Shown piece after piece: positions 13,456 through 20,458 of a DNA stretch of 20,756 bases. The notes beneath the pieces are model-generated. The model had not been told where the DNA came from. It saw only the letters and a list, made by a program, of their open reading frames with translations, and did not search any database. The DNA lies in the IMG/VR virus record IMGVR_UViG_3300037485_000489, positions 1-20,756 of that record; one strand, given 5' to 3'. The position numbers and the translations under genes were made by a program. Source of the DNA: a virus. Every line of letters begins with the position of its first letter. Position 1 is the stretch's first letter.

Positions 13456-13674
13456 ATGGACATATACGCAAAAAAACATCCGGCTTTCCCACTTGATAAA
13501 GAAGCTAAAATGTCAGGAGTAGGGGCTAATGCCGTTTGGGACGGACCATTAGACACAACCTCTTATCCAAAAGGTAAAGGCTCTAGTTCTGGTAAAAATG
13601 GAATTAAACTTAGATTTGATGAACCGGTTTATAAGCCAGGTCCTATTACAATGAAAGCAAAAGGAAAATATTAA
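13456..13674 (+). CDS. Small basic hypothetical protein (72 aa)
   Basis: Starts MDIYAKKHPAFPLDKEAKMS; Gly, Ser and Lys are frequent in the middle (YPKGKGSSSGKNG) and it ends PITMKAKGKY. No motif is recognised. It lies 2 nt after the previous stop and is followed by an A-rich leader before the next gene. Probably another small virion-associated protein; evidence is context only. Confidence 0.62.
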   Translation: MDIYAKKHPAFPLDKEAKMSGVGANAVWDGPLDTTSYPKGKGSSSGKNGIKLRFDEPVYKPGPITMKAKGKY

Positions 13675-13710
13675 TAAACAATAAACAACTAAACAAATAA
13701 AAAAAACAAA

Positions 13711-13971
13711 ATGGCAAAATTTATCTCAATCCCAGTAACATCAAAAGGAACAACATTAATTAGTACAGACGGCTTATGCACTGAATTTATTAGTGCTACT
13801 TCAATTAAATTAGCAGCTGGTTGCAGACTAGTTACTTTAACTATGGCGGGTACTGCAACTGCAGCAACTTTAGCGGCTATTAACGACGCAGCTGTAGCTT
13901 TAAATGGCCCAACAGTTGTGCCTGTAGTATTCCCTGCTGGACAAACTTGTACTACAGCAGCTATTTCATAA
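13711..13971 (+). CDS. Small Ala/Thr-rich probable structural protein (86 aa)
   Basis: Eighty-six residues, beginning MAKFISIPVTSKGTTLISTD, with almost no charged residues after the start and many Ala/Thr (LTMAGTATAATLAAINDAAVA). Alternating hydrophobic and polar positions suggest a beta-rich fold. A long A-rich leader precedes the ATG, a sign of strong expression. Together these suit an abundant virion protein such as a capsid decoration or head protein; nothing identifies which. Confidence 0.65.
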   Translation: MAKFISIPVTSKGTTLISTDGLCTEFISATSIKLAAGCRLVTLTMAGTATAATLAAINDAAVALNGPTVVPVVFPAGQTCTTAAIS

Positions 13972-13991
13972 TAATTAATTAGACAAAAGTT

Positions 13992-14192
13992 ATGGCAACT
14001 AAAAAAATTATTCAAAAGAAAAAACCAATGCCTCCGACGAAACAAGTAAGTAAAAAAACTGCTTATGATGTAAAAGAGGCTAGTAATCCAAAATTAACAG
14101 CTAGTGCTAGAAAAAACTATGCTGACAATGCTGAGGCAGCTATAAAACAAATTAAACCTAAAGTCTCTGCAGTTAAAATGAAAAAATGCTAA
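13992..14192 (+). CDS. Lys-rich protein ending in KMKKC (66 aa)
   Basis: A very basic protein starting MATKKIIQKKKPMPPTKQVS, with a central helical, Ala/Asn-rich segment and a C-terminus VSAVKMKKC. The terminal Lys-Lys-Cys resembles that of the 202-residue protein at 14955 (KQMKKKEC). Possibly an internal DNA-associated virion protein. Its stop lies one base before the next ATG. Confidence 0.6.
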   Translation: MATKKIIQKKKPMPPTKQVSKKTAYDVKEASNPKLTASARKNYADNAEAAIKQIKPKVSAVKMKKC

Positions 14193-14193
14193 T

Positions 14194-14508
14194 ATGAGTT
14201 TTATAATGAAGGGGGCACCTTATAATATGGATAATACTCCAATCTATAGTACGGACATGGACGATAACGTATTAGGTATGGCGCAAAATAATGGAACAAT
14301 CCTAATTAACAAAAACGTATCCCCTTTAGAATTACAAAAGAATAAAACAATATCCCACGAAAAAGTGCACATAGATCAAATGAGTAGAGGTGATTTAGAC
14401 TATACTGACACTCATGTTATGTGGAAAGGAAAGAAATATTCCAGAGCAACCATGAAGGAAGGTAGTAAAAAATTACCGTGGGAAGCAGAAGCTTACGCAA
14501 AACAATAA
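14194..14508 (+). CDS. Minimal zincin-like metallopeptidase (104 aa)
   Basis: Contains a HExxH motif, H55-E56-K57-V58-H59, in TISHEKVHIDQM, followed 37-40 residues later by PWEAEAYAKQ whose E97 or E99 could be the third zinc ligand, as in gluzincins. The stretch between has RGDLDYTDTHVMWKGKKYSR. From memory similar small HExxH proteins occur in Bacteroidota phages. With all ligands in about 45 residues it is close to a minimal catalytic core. No signal peptide, so it may act in capsid maturation or be carried in the virion. Activity is inferred from the motif only. Confidence 0.65.
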   Translation: MSFIMKGAPYNMDNTPIYSTDMDDNVLGMAQNNGTILINKNVSPLELQKNKTISHEKVHIDQMSRGDLDYTDTHVMWKGKKYSRATMKEGSKKLPWEAEAYAKQ

Positions 14509-14524
14509 AAAAGTAAATATTACA

Positions 14525-14540
14525 CGTGATATATATATTA
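14525..14540 (+). promoter_or_regulatory. Candidate late promoter before the exported protein
   Basis: CGTGATATATATATTA in a 59-nt gap, followed by AATCTAATAAAAT. The groEL leader has AATTTAATC-AAATAAAAT at a similar place, so the match continues downstream. Confidence 0.4.
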
Positions 14541-14567
14541 ATACTAATCTAATAAAATATATACACT

Positions 14568-14927
14568 ATGAGAAATTTATTTATTATTACAGCACTGGCA
14601 TTATCTTTGTTTTCTAACGCTCAGAAAATGAGTAAAGAATTTTTAAAAGGAGAATGGACATCTAGCGGCCAAGCAACAGAAGTATTGTTTTCTTTTACTG
14701 ATAAAAAAGAATTTATTATTGAGGAAATATCATCAACAAGCGGAAGGCCTCTTGATGTTATAAGTTATCAATTAACAAAAAACACATTATATATTAAAGC
14801 ATATTTTAAGCCAAACAATTTTGAATCAATAACTAAATTTGTAATTTTAGACGAAGATACCATGGCTGCTCATATTGTGAGTGATTACCCTGGGCATGTT
14901 ATATATAAAAGAGTAAAAAATAAATAA
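14568..14927 (+). CDS. Exported lipocalin-like small protein (119 aa)
   Basis: A clear signal peptide, MRNLFIITALALSLFSNAQ, with probable cleavage after A18 (SNA-Q); this ending is typical of Bacteroidota exported proteins. The mature part (about 100 residues) is beta-rich, starting KEFLKGEWTSSGQATEV, as in bacterial lipocalin-like domains (opening G-W plus alternating strands). No lipobox. It has its own promoter-like motif amid virion genes, so it may be a moron acting on the host envelope, for example in superinfection exclusion. The fold and role are inferences. Confidence 0.65.
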   Translation: MRNLFIITALALSLFSNAQKMSKEFLKGEWTSSGQATEVLFSFTDKKEFIIEEISSTSGRPLDVISYQLTKNTLYIKAYFKPNNFESITKFVILDEDTMAAHIVSDYPGHVIYKRVKNK

Positions 14928-14954
14928 ATAACTAAACAACTAAAAAAAAACAAA

Positions 14955-15563
14955 ATGGCATACACACAATCACCTGGAAGACCACCGTTTCCACAAACAG
15001 GTAGAGGTATTTCTCCTACAATGATGAACTGCGGTTCAGCAATGAAGCAAGTTAAAACCCCAACCAAACCACCAACGGTAACAGATATTGAATTAAACAA
15101 ATCGTATACAGAAGGCGTTGAAAAATCTAAAAGAATTGCCGCGGCAGATCCGGAAGCGCAAAAGCTAAGAGACGCAAGCATGGGCATGACAAGGAATTTT
15201 GCTACCAATGAAGTTACAGCTAATGCCTACGAAAAAAAATACATAGTTGGGCAAAACGACCTTGTAAAAGACAAAATTGTAGACGGATCCGGTAAATTAG
15301 TTTCTGAATCAGGCTCAGGGCCAGCGGCTAAAAGAGAATTTTTAAAAGCGTATGAAAGATCAAAATTAATTACAGATTCACAAAGAGCAGGTAATGTAAA
15401 AACAATTAATACATTAGGAGGCGGTACTCCTGCAGATAATCTTGATGAGGAACAAAAACTGAAGTTAACTAATATGGGAAGAGCCACTGTGGTTAATAAC
15501 GGACCAAAACAAATGAAAAAAGTTTCTGCTCCAGCAAAACAAATGAAAAAGAAAGAATGCTAA
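14955..15563 (+). CDS. Hypothetical virion-type protein (202 aa)
   Basis: Starts MAYTQSPGRPPFPQTGRGIS with a Pro/Gly-rich, probably disordered N-terminus, then a helical charged middle (KSKRIAAADPEAQKLRDASM). It ends GPKQMKKVSAPAKQMKKKEC, a Lys-rich tail closing in Cys with a repeated KQMKK. The tail resembles that of the protein at 13992. Long A-rich leader. No domain recognised; probably structural or internal. Confidence 0.65.
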   Translation: MAYTQSPGRPPFPQTGRGISPTMMNCGSAMKQVKTPTKPPTVTDIELNKSYTEGVEKSKRIAAADPEAQKLRDASMGMTRNFATNEVTANAYEKKYIVGQNDLVKDKIVDGSGKLVSESGSGPAAKREFLKAYERSKLITDSQRAGNVKTINTLGGGTPADNLDEEQKLKLTNMGRATVVNNGPKQMKKVSAPAKQMKKKEC

Positions 15564-15812
15564 ATGAAAAATATATCTATAACAGGTTATAAAAAAAATA
15601 GTCCTGATAAAGATAGACCTTATAATTTAATACCTGGCGGGGAAATTACAATGAAAAACGTAGGTTTCCCCGTTTTGGGTATTGATGACGAGGGCAATTC
15701 TAAATTGATGGAACCAGGTAAAGATTATTCTTTTCCAGGTGATGCCGTATTAGAATTTAAACTTAAAACAAAAAACAAAAATAAAATATACAACAAAATA
15801 TTTAAAAAATAA
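15564..15812 (+). CDS. Conserved hypothetical phage protein (82 aa)
   Basis: The ATG follows the previous TAA directly. It contains YNLIPGGEITMKNVGFPVLG and KLMEPGKDYSFPGDAVLEF, then a basic tail KTKNKNKIYNKIFKK. From memory a pattern of the form IP..ITM..V.FPV.G.D..GN..MM.PG.DY.FPGD is found in crAss-like and related phages among structural genes, with no assigned role. The closing basic stretch may be a species-specific addition. Confidence 0.7.
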   Translation: MKNISITGYKKNSPDKDRPYNLIPGGEITMKNVGFPVLGIDDEGNSKLMEPGKDYSFPGDAVLEFKLKTKNKNKIYNKIFKK

Positions 15813-15815
15813 ATT

Positions 15816-16112
15816 ATGGGACAATATGGTAATCAACCAGATTTTGGAACAAGAGCGAAAAATATAGTACCTATTGGTAATATTGCAACCGAAATACCAG
15901 GCGAAAATTTAGGATCAGCTGCATTATATATAGGCACTGGAGGAACTTTATATTGCACTGTTGTAGGGGGAAATGATAATGGGGGAGTTGAAACTTTTAC
16001 AGAATTTCACAATATCCCGGACGGTACATTTTTCCCTGTTATAGTTAGTAATGTATGGGCGGGTTATGATGAAGGAACAACAACTTGTTCTAACATAATA
16101 GCACTTTATTAA
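15816..16112 (+). CDS. Small beta-rich virion-type protein (98 aa)
   Basis: Begins MGQYGNQPDFGTRAKNIVPI and contains AALYIGTGGTLYCTVVGG and NIPDGTFFPVIVSNVWA, ending SNIIALY. This pattern (opening QPDFGTRA, then YIGTGG, then an aromatic-rich end) is one I recall from small proteins of many marine phages, where it is annotated as a virion or head-tail associated protein of unknown role. Its stop TAA overlaps the next ATG by one base. Confidence 0.68.
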   Translation: MGQYGNQPDFGTRAKNIVPIGNIATEIPGENLGSAALYIGTGGTLYCTVVGGNDNGGVETFTEFHNIPDGTFFPVIVSNVWAGYDEGTTTCSNIIALY

Positions 16113-16804
16113 TGGGTTGGGGTAATGGTATAGGTATAGGTTGGCCTAATGCAAGTGCGCAAGCAACACCTCCTTTACCTTTAGAAACTTATCTTATATC
16201 AGATTGTAATGGCTCTTACGAACCAAGATGGTCTCAATATTTACCCGAGGGTACATTATTGTTAGGCCAAAGAGTACCAACAACATCAACCTCTCCTGTT
16301 CAAACCTATGGTCTAGTTCAGGAAATAGGTACAACATTTGGCGAATTGGTTGCTGAACCTGTAGAAAATATTTATTACAATTGCGATCCACAAATAAATA
16401 TAGAAATTTCTATTGTGGCATCTGAATCTGGATCTAATATTAATTTTTTAGCGACTAAAGTAAGTGGCACTGCAATAAACTATAATTTTACAGGAAGTAT
16501 TAATTTTGAAGGATTTTATGATATTACAAATGGAGTAGATGACCCCCTTGAGGAAGAAGTTTATGACGGGGTTGCAATTATTCTAGAAAATCATATTATT
16601 GGAGAAGACAACATTTTGGCAACCTATGAATTATCTATTCCTGAGGGTTATACTTTAATTCCTGAATCTGTAGCGATGGGAATAAATAGTTTCTACTTAT
16701 CCCCTGGTTTTTATAATTATCCAGATGTAAACAATTACACCACAACAAGAACAATGACTCCTGAGGGAGATTTATGGGTATGGACATATTCAGAAGTTCC
16801 GTAA
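16112..16804 (+). CDS. Probable virion protein starting MGWGNGIGIGW (230 aa)
   Basis: A 230-residue protein beginning MGWGNGIGIGWPNASAQATP, a Gly/Trp-rich start I recall from structural genes of Flavobacteriia phages. The body is acidic and beta-rich with few basic residues, and contains YEPRWSQYLPEGTLLLGQRV near the start. The low Lys/Arg content fits an exposed tail or head-surface protein. It is the last gene before the tRNA-like gene. Confidence 0.65.
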   Translation: MGWGNGIGIGWPNASAQATPPLPLETYLISDCNGSYEPRWSQYLPEGTLLLGQRVPTTSTSPVQTYGLVQEIGTTFGELVAEPVENIYYNCDPQINIEISIVASESGSNINFLATKVSGTAINYNFTGSINFEGFYDITNGVDDPLEEEVYDGVAIILENHIIGEDNILATYELSIPEGYTLIPESVAMGINSFYLSPGFYNYPDVNNYTTTRTMTPEGDLWVWTYSEVP

Positions 16805-16819
16805 ATAATAATTAAAAAT

Positions 16820-16892
16820 AGCAGGTGGGAGGTAAGGTATCTCACGGGTCTCATAAGCCCGCTTAAACTGGTTCGACTCCAGTACGTTGCTA
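16820..16892 (+). tRNA. tRNA-like gene, anticodon CAU, bulged acceptor stem
   Basis: Read by hand: acceptor AGCAGGT, GG, D arm GAGG/TCTC around TAAGGTA (G18G19 present), A26, anticodon stem CGGGT/GCCCG with loop CTCATAA (anticodon CAU), variable CTTAA, T arm ACTGG/CCAGT with loop TTCGACT, then ACGTTGCT and discriminator A. The 3' acceptor strand is 8 nt and needs one bulged G. Position 14 is T, not A. CCA is not encoded. It could be an elongator Met, an Ile tRNA needing lysidine, or a decayed tRNA; the initiator GGG:CCC pattern is offset by one pair. Confidence 0.72.
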
Positions 16893-16920
16893 CTAATATT
16901 AACAATCAAATTAAATAAAC

Positions 16921-17175
16921 ATGAAAAAAGAAAACAAAATTACAGCAGAGCAATTAGAAACAATTGTAAACCAACAAAAAGATCTTCAAGCGTTATTAAC
17001 AAACGTTGGGGTATTAGAATCACAAAAGCATGGATTCTTACATCAAATTGCGGAAGTTAATAAACTAGTCGAAGATTTTAAAACTGAATTACAAGATCAA
17101 TATGGACCAATCAATATTAATTTAGAAGATGGAACTTATACTGAAATTGCGGAAGAGGTTCCAGTAAGTGAATAA
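16921..17175 (+). CDS. Coiled-coil small protein (84 aa)
   Basis: Begins MKKENKITAEQLETIVNQQK; residues about 8-62 have heptad-like hydrophobics and Gln/Glu/Lys typical of a coiled coil. It ends with DQYGPININLEDGTYTEIAE. From memory that closing motif (YG-INI-LEDG-Y) recurs in small coiled-coil proteins of marine phages. Probably oligomeric; could be a scaffold, a DNA-metabolism accessory or a terminase-associated protein. Its stop overlaps the next ATG by one base. Confidence 0.68.
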   Translation: MKKENKITAEQLETIVNQQKDLQALLTNVGVLESQKHGFLHQIAEVNKLVEDFKTELQDQYGPININLEDGTYTEIAEEVPVSE

Positions 17176-17402
17176 TGAGTTCTGTAATTAGAAAAATAAG
17201 TATAGGCGTTGACTATAAAAATGAAGCAATGCATTATTCTGTAGGCCAGCAGGTTTACGGGGGGCATGAAATTGCTTATATATTAGTTAGTGATGAGGAC
17301 AACTCGTACAACGTTTATATAAGAAAAGAAAACGAAGTAATGCCATGGAAAAAGTTTAATCATAACATGGCAGTCTCAGTAGAATACGATTTAGAGTACT
17401 AA
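17175..17402 (+). CDS. Conserved small hypothetical protein (75 aa)
   Basis: Begins MSSVIRKISIGVDYKNEAMH, then YSVGQQVYGGHEIAYI and MPWKKFNHNMAVSVEYDLEY to the end. It is beta-rich and without Cys. From memory the pattern VIRKIS-G-DYK-AMHY-VGQ occurs in cyanophages and Bacteroidota phages, with unknown role. Overlapping start and stop with both neighbours indicate one operon ending at the terminase. Confidence 0.7.
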   Translation: MSSVIRKISIGVDYKNEAMHYSVGQQVYGGHEIAYILVSDEDNSYNVYIRKENEVMPWKKFNHNMAVSVEYDLEY

Positions 17403-18028
17403 TGAAAAGTGTGTTTAATTTTATCGTAAAACCTGTAGGGGACAGATACGATAATAAAATTACAGTAGAGGGCAAAGACCTAATACTAAACACCCGAATA
17501 GAAAATTTTAAATCTGTGAATAATCTAGCGGTAGTAATATCTACTCCGCTGGTTTATTCAACTGACATAAAAGAAGGTGATCTTATTGTAATACATCATA
17601 ATGTATTTAGGAAGTTTTACGATATGAAAGGTAAACAAAAAAACAGTAGAGCTCATTTTCTAGAGGATTCTTATTTTTGTGAACTTGATCAAATATATTT
17701 ATATAATAATGGTGAAGAATGGAAAACAGTTGGAGACAGATGTTTCGTTAAGCCATTAAAAAATATAGACCATTTAAAGCTAGATAAAGAACAAAGGCTT
17801 ATTGGTATACTAAAATATGGAAACGAGTCCTTAAACAAGCTTAAAATTAACCCGGGAGACCTTATAGGATATACTCCTTATGGAGAATTTGATTTTATAA
17901 TTGAAGGAGAGCGTTTATATTGTATGAAATCTAATGATATTGTAATTAAATATGAATATAAAGGAGACGAAACTGAATATAATCCAGGCTGGGCACAAAG
18001 CAGTATTGGAACTCATCAAAGTAGCTGA
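17402..18028 (+). CDS. Tandem GroES-fold protein, second co-chaperonin-like
   Basis: A 208-residue protein with two GroES-like barrel units. Unit 1 (about 8-70) opens FIVKPVGDRYDNKITVEG and reaches IKEGDLIVIHHNVFR. Unit 2 (about 111-195) opens RCFVKPLKNIDHLKLDKEQR, contains INPGDLIGYTPYGEFDFIIE, and closes GERLYCMKSNDIVIKYEY, the typical GroES ending. It does not simply duplicate the short GroES at 12445. From memory phages encode such GroES-fold proteins of unknown role. It may act with the phage GroEL, or use the fold as a virion barrel. Its 3' end overlaps the next gene by 77 nt. Confidence 0.6.
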   Translation: MKSVFNFIVKPVGDRYDNKITVEGKDLILNTRIENFKSVNNLAVVISTPLVYSTDIKEGDLIVIHHNVFRKFYDMKGKQKNSRAHFLEDSYFCELDQIYLYNNGEEWKTVGDRCFVKPLKNIDHLKLDKEQRLIGILKYGNESLNKLKINPGDLIGYTPYGEFDFIIEGERLYCMKSNDIVIKYEYKGDETEYNPGWAQSSIGTHQSS

Positions 18029-18233
18029 AGAAGCAATCTTAGATAATGGTGAAGATGATTTAGCGGCAGACAAATTAAAAAACGCTGCAGCTACAAAAAA
18101 ACTAGCCATATTTGATGCATTTGAAATACTTACAAGAATAGAACTTGAAGAGCGTATAATATCAGATGAAGAAACCGCAAAAGACAATACTCAAAAGGTA
18201 TTTAAAGGATTTGCAGAAGGGAGATCTAAATAA
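17952..18233 (+). CDS. Small helical protein upstream of terL, small-terminase candidate
   Basis: A 93-residue helical protein starting MNIKETKLNIIQAGHKAVLE inside the preceding gene (77-nt overlap; no later Met start exists). It contains LIKVAEEAILDNGEDDLAAD and KLKNAAATKKLAIFDAFEIL, then an acidic end. Its stop TAA overlaps the terL ATG by one base. From memory the KNAAATKKLAIFDAFEIL segment is conserved in related phages. The position directly before terL fits a small terminase or packaging accessory, but no helix-turn-helix is evident. Confidence 0.6.
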   Translation: MNIKETKLNIIQAGHKAVLELIKVAEEAILDNGEDDLAADKLKNAAATKKLAIFDAFEILTRIELEERIISDEETAKDNTQKVFKGFAEGRSK

Positions 18234-20458
18234 TGTACGAACAAAATTTATTTAGGGTAATCCCGGACCATATAAAAACATCGGTAATTAAACAACAAAA
18301 CCGATACAATAAATGGAAATATGGTTATAACAAAGAACACGATGTTATTGTTATAAGCAAAACCGGTAAGATTGGAGAGATATACGAAATACAAAACTTA
18401 AAAGTTGCTTTACCATTAGCGGAAGAATCTTATTCGAGATCTAATAAAAAAGAAGAGCAATATTGGGAAAGAATAGACTATCCAAAAGAATTAGAAAAAA
18501 TAAAGAATGTATTTGATTGGAATAAATACCCGGATCATTTTAAAGAGCATTGGTACGATTATGTAGATAATGAATTTAAAAGAAGAGACGAAGGTGTATT
18601 TTTTAATAACAACGGTGTTTCTACTTATATAACCGGTACTCATTATATGTATTTGCAATGGAGTAAGATTGACGTTGGTGCTCCAGATTTTAGAGAATCA
18701 AATAGATTATTCTTTATATTTTGGGAAGCTTGTAAAGCAGATACTAGATGTTATGGAATGTGTTATTTAAAAAATAGACGTTCTGGATTTTCATTTATGT
18801 CTTCAGCAGAGTTAGTTAATCAAGCAACAATATCAAGTGATTCAAGATTTGGTATATTATCTAAATCAGGATCAGATGCTAAAACGATGTTTACCGATAA
18901 AGTTGTACCTATATCAATTAATTACCCTTTCTTTTTTAAACCTATCCAAGATGGTATGGATAGACCTAAAACAGAATTAGCTTATAGAATCCCTGCCTCT
19001 AAATTTACTAGAAGAAAATTAGATAATAGTGATTCCCCAGAAGAACTTGAAGGATTAGACACAACAATTGACTGGAAGAATACAGGTGATAACTCATATG
19101 ATGGGGAAAAACTAAAACTTCTTGTTCATGACGAGAGTGGTAAATGGCTAAGGCCAGACAATATATTAAACAACTGGCGCGTTACAAAAACGTGTTTACG
19201 ATTAGGTAGTCGTATTATTGGTAAGTGTATGATGGGTTCAACCTCAAATGCTTTAGATAAAGGAGGAGACAATTTTAAAAAACTTTACTACGATTCAGAT
19301 GTTACGAAAAGAAACCGCAATGGACAGACTAGCTCAGGATTATATAGTTTGTTCATACCTATGGAATGGTCGTACGAAGGATTCATTGATACTTATGGCA
19401 TACCTGTCTTCGACACTCCAAAAAAACCCATAAAAGGTGTTGATGGGAATGAAATAGAATACGGTGTTATTGAGCATTGGCAAAACGAAGTTGATGGCTT
19501 AAAAGCAGATCAAGACGGTTTAAATGAATACTATCGCCAATTTCCACGAACAGAACAACACGCTTTTAGAGACGAAGCAAAACAATCCCTATTTAATTTA
19601 ACAAAAATATACGAGCAAATAGATTATAATGATGATCTAAGAAACTCAGGTGTGTTAACAAGAGGTAGCTTTCAATGGGCTGGCGGGATACAAGATACCA
19701 CTGTAGATTTTTACCCAAACAAAGACGGTAGATTTTTAATTTCGTGGGTACCACCTAAACATCTCCAAAACCGTGTGATAATAAAGAATGGGTTGAAGAG
19801 TCCAGGCAACGAGCACTGCGGAGCATTTGGCTGTGATAGTTATGATATATCAGGAACAGTAGATGCGAGTAGAGGTTCCAATGGAGCTTTGCATGGATTA
19901 ACTAAGTTCTCAATGGAGGATGTACCTCCTAATCAATTTTTTTTAGAATATATTGCAAGACCTCAAACGGCTGAAATATTTTTTGAAGAAGTATTAATGG
20001 CTTTAGTATTTTATGGAATGCCTATATTGGCAGAAAATAATAAACCAAGATTACTTTACTATTTAAAGAGAAGAGGCTATAGAGGCTATTCAATTAATAG
20101 ACCAGATAAGATTTGGAATAAGTTATCGCCAGCTGAAAAAGAAATTGGGGGAATACCAAACTCATCACAAGATATAATGCAGGCTCATGCCTCCGCTATA
20201 GAAACTTATATTGAAAACAATGTAGGTTTTACAAATGGATCATATGGTAATATATACTTCCAACGTACATTAGAAGATTGGGCTAGATTTAATATAAACA
20301 ATAGAACGAAGCATGATGCTTCTATAAGTTCGGGGTTAGCTATTATGGCTTGTAACAAACATATGTATACACCAACAACCCCTTATGAAAAACCCAAATT
20401 TGAATTAGGATTTAAGAGATATAATAATAGTGGACATAATTCACAAATAATACAATAA
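18233..20458 (+). CDS. terL: Terminase large subunit
   Basis: A 741-residue packaging motor. ATPase: the Walker A equivalent is KNRRSGFSF (about 180-188), a deviant loop without the usual GK(S/T), as in many Bacteroidota phage terminases. Walker B is LLVHDE with catalytic Glu at about 301, and MMGSTSN (about 333-339) is the coupling motif. Nuclease (RNase H-like fold): acidic residues D535/D538 in FGCDSYD, VDASRGSNG after it, E601 in PILAENNKPR and D647 in QDIMQAH. Preceded by TGTHYMYLQWSKI (about 134-146), a motif I recall from crAss-like TerL. It would cut and translocate DNA into the prohead through the portal encoded next. Confidence 0.9.
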   Translation: MYEQNLFRVIPDHIKTSVIKQQNRYNKWKYGYNKEHDVIVISKTGKIGEIYEIQNLKVALPLAEESYSRSNKKEEQYWERIDYPKELEKIKNVFDWNKYPDHFKEHWYDYVDNEFKRRDEGVFFNNNGVSTYITGTHYMYLQWSKIDVGAPDFRESNRLFFIFWEACKADTRCYGMCYLKNRRSGFSFMSSAELVNQATISSDSRFGILSKSGSDAKTMFTDKVVPISINYPFFFKPIQDGMDRPKTELAYRIPASKFTRRKLDNSDSPEELEGLDTTIDWKNTGDNSYDGEKLKLLVHDESGKWLRPDNILNNWRVTKTCLRLGSRIIGKCMMGSTSNALDKGGDNFKKLYYDSDVTKRNRNGQTSSGLYSLFIPMEWSYEGFIDTYGIPVFDTPKKPIKGVDGNEIEYGVIEHWQNEVDGLKADQDGLNEYYRQFPRTEQHAFRDEAKQSLFNLTKIYEQIDYNDDLRNSGVLTRGSFQWAGGIQDTTVDFYPNKDGRFLISWVPPKHLQNRVIIKNGLKSPGNEHCGAFGCDSYDISGTVDASRGSNGALHGLTKFSMEDVPPNQFFLEYIARPQTAEIFFEEVLMALVFYGMPILAENNKPRLLYYLKRRGYRGYSINRPDKIWNKLSPAEKEIGGIPNSSQDIMQAHASAIETYIENNVGFTNGSYGNIYFQRTLEDWARFNINNRTKHDASISSGLAIMACNKHMYTPTTPYEKPKFELGFKRYNNSGHNSQIIQ

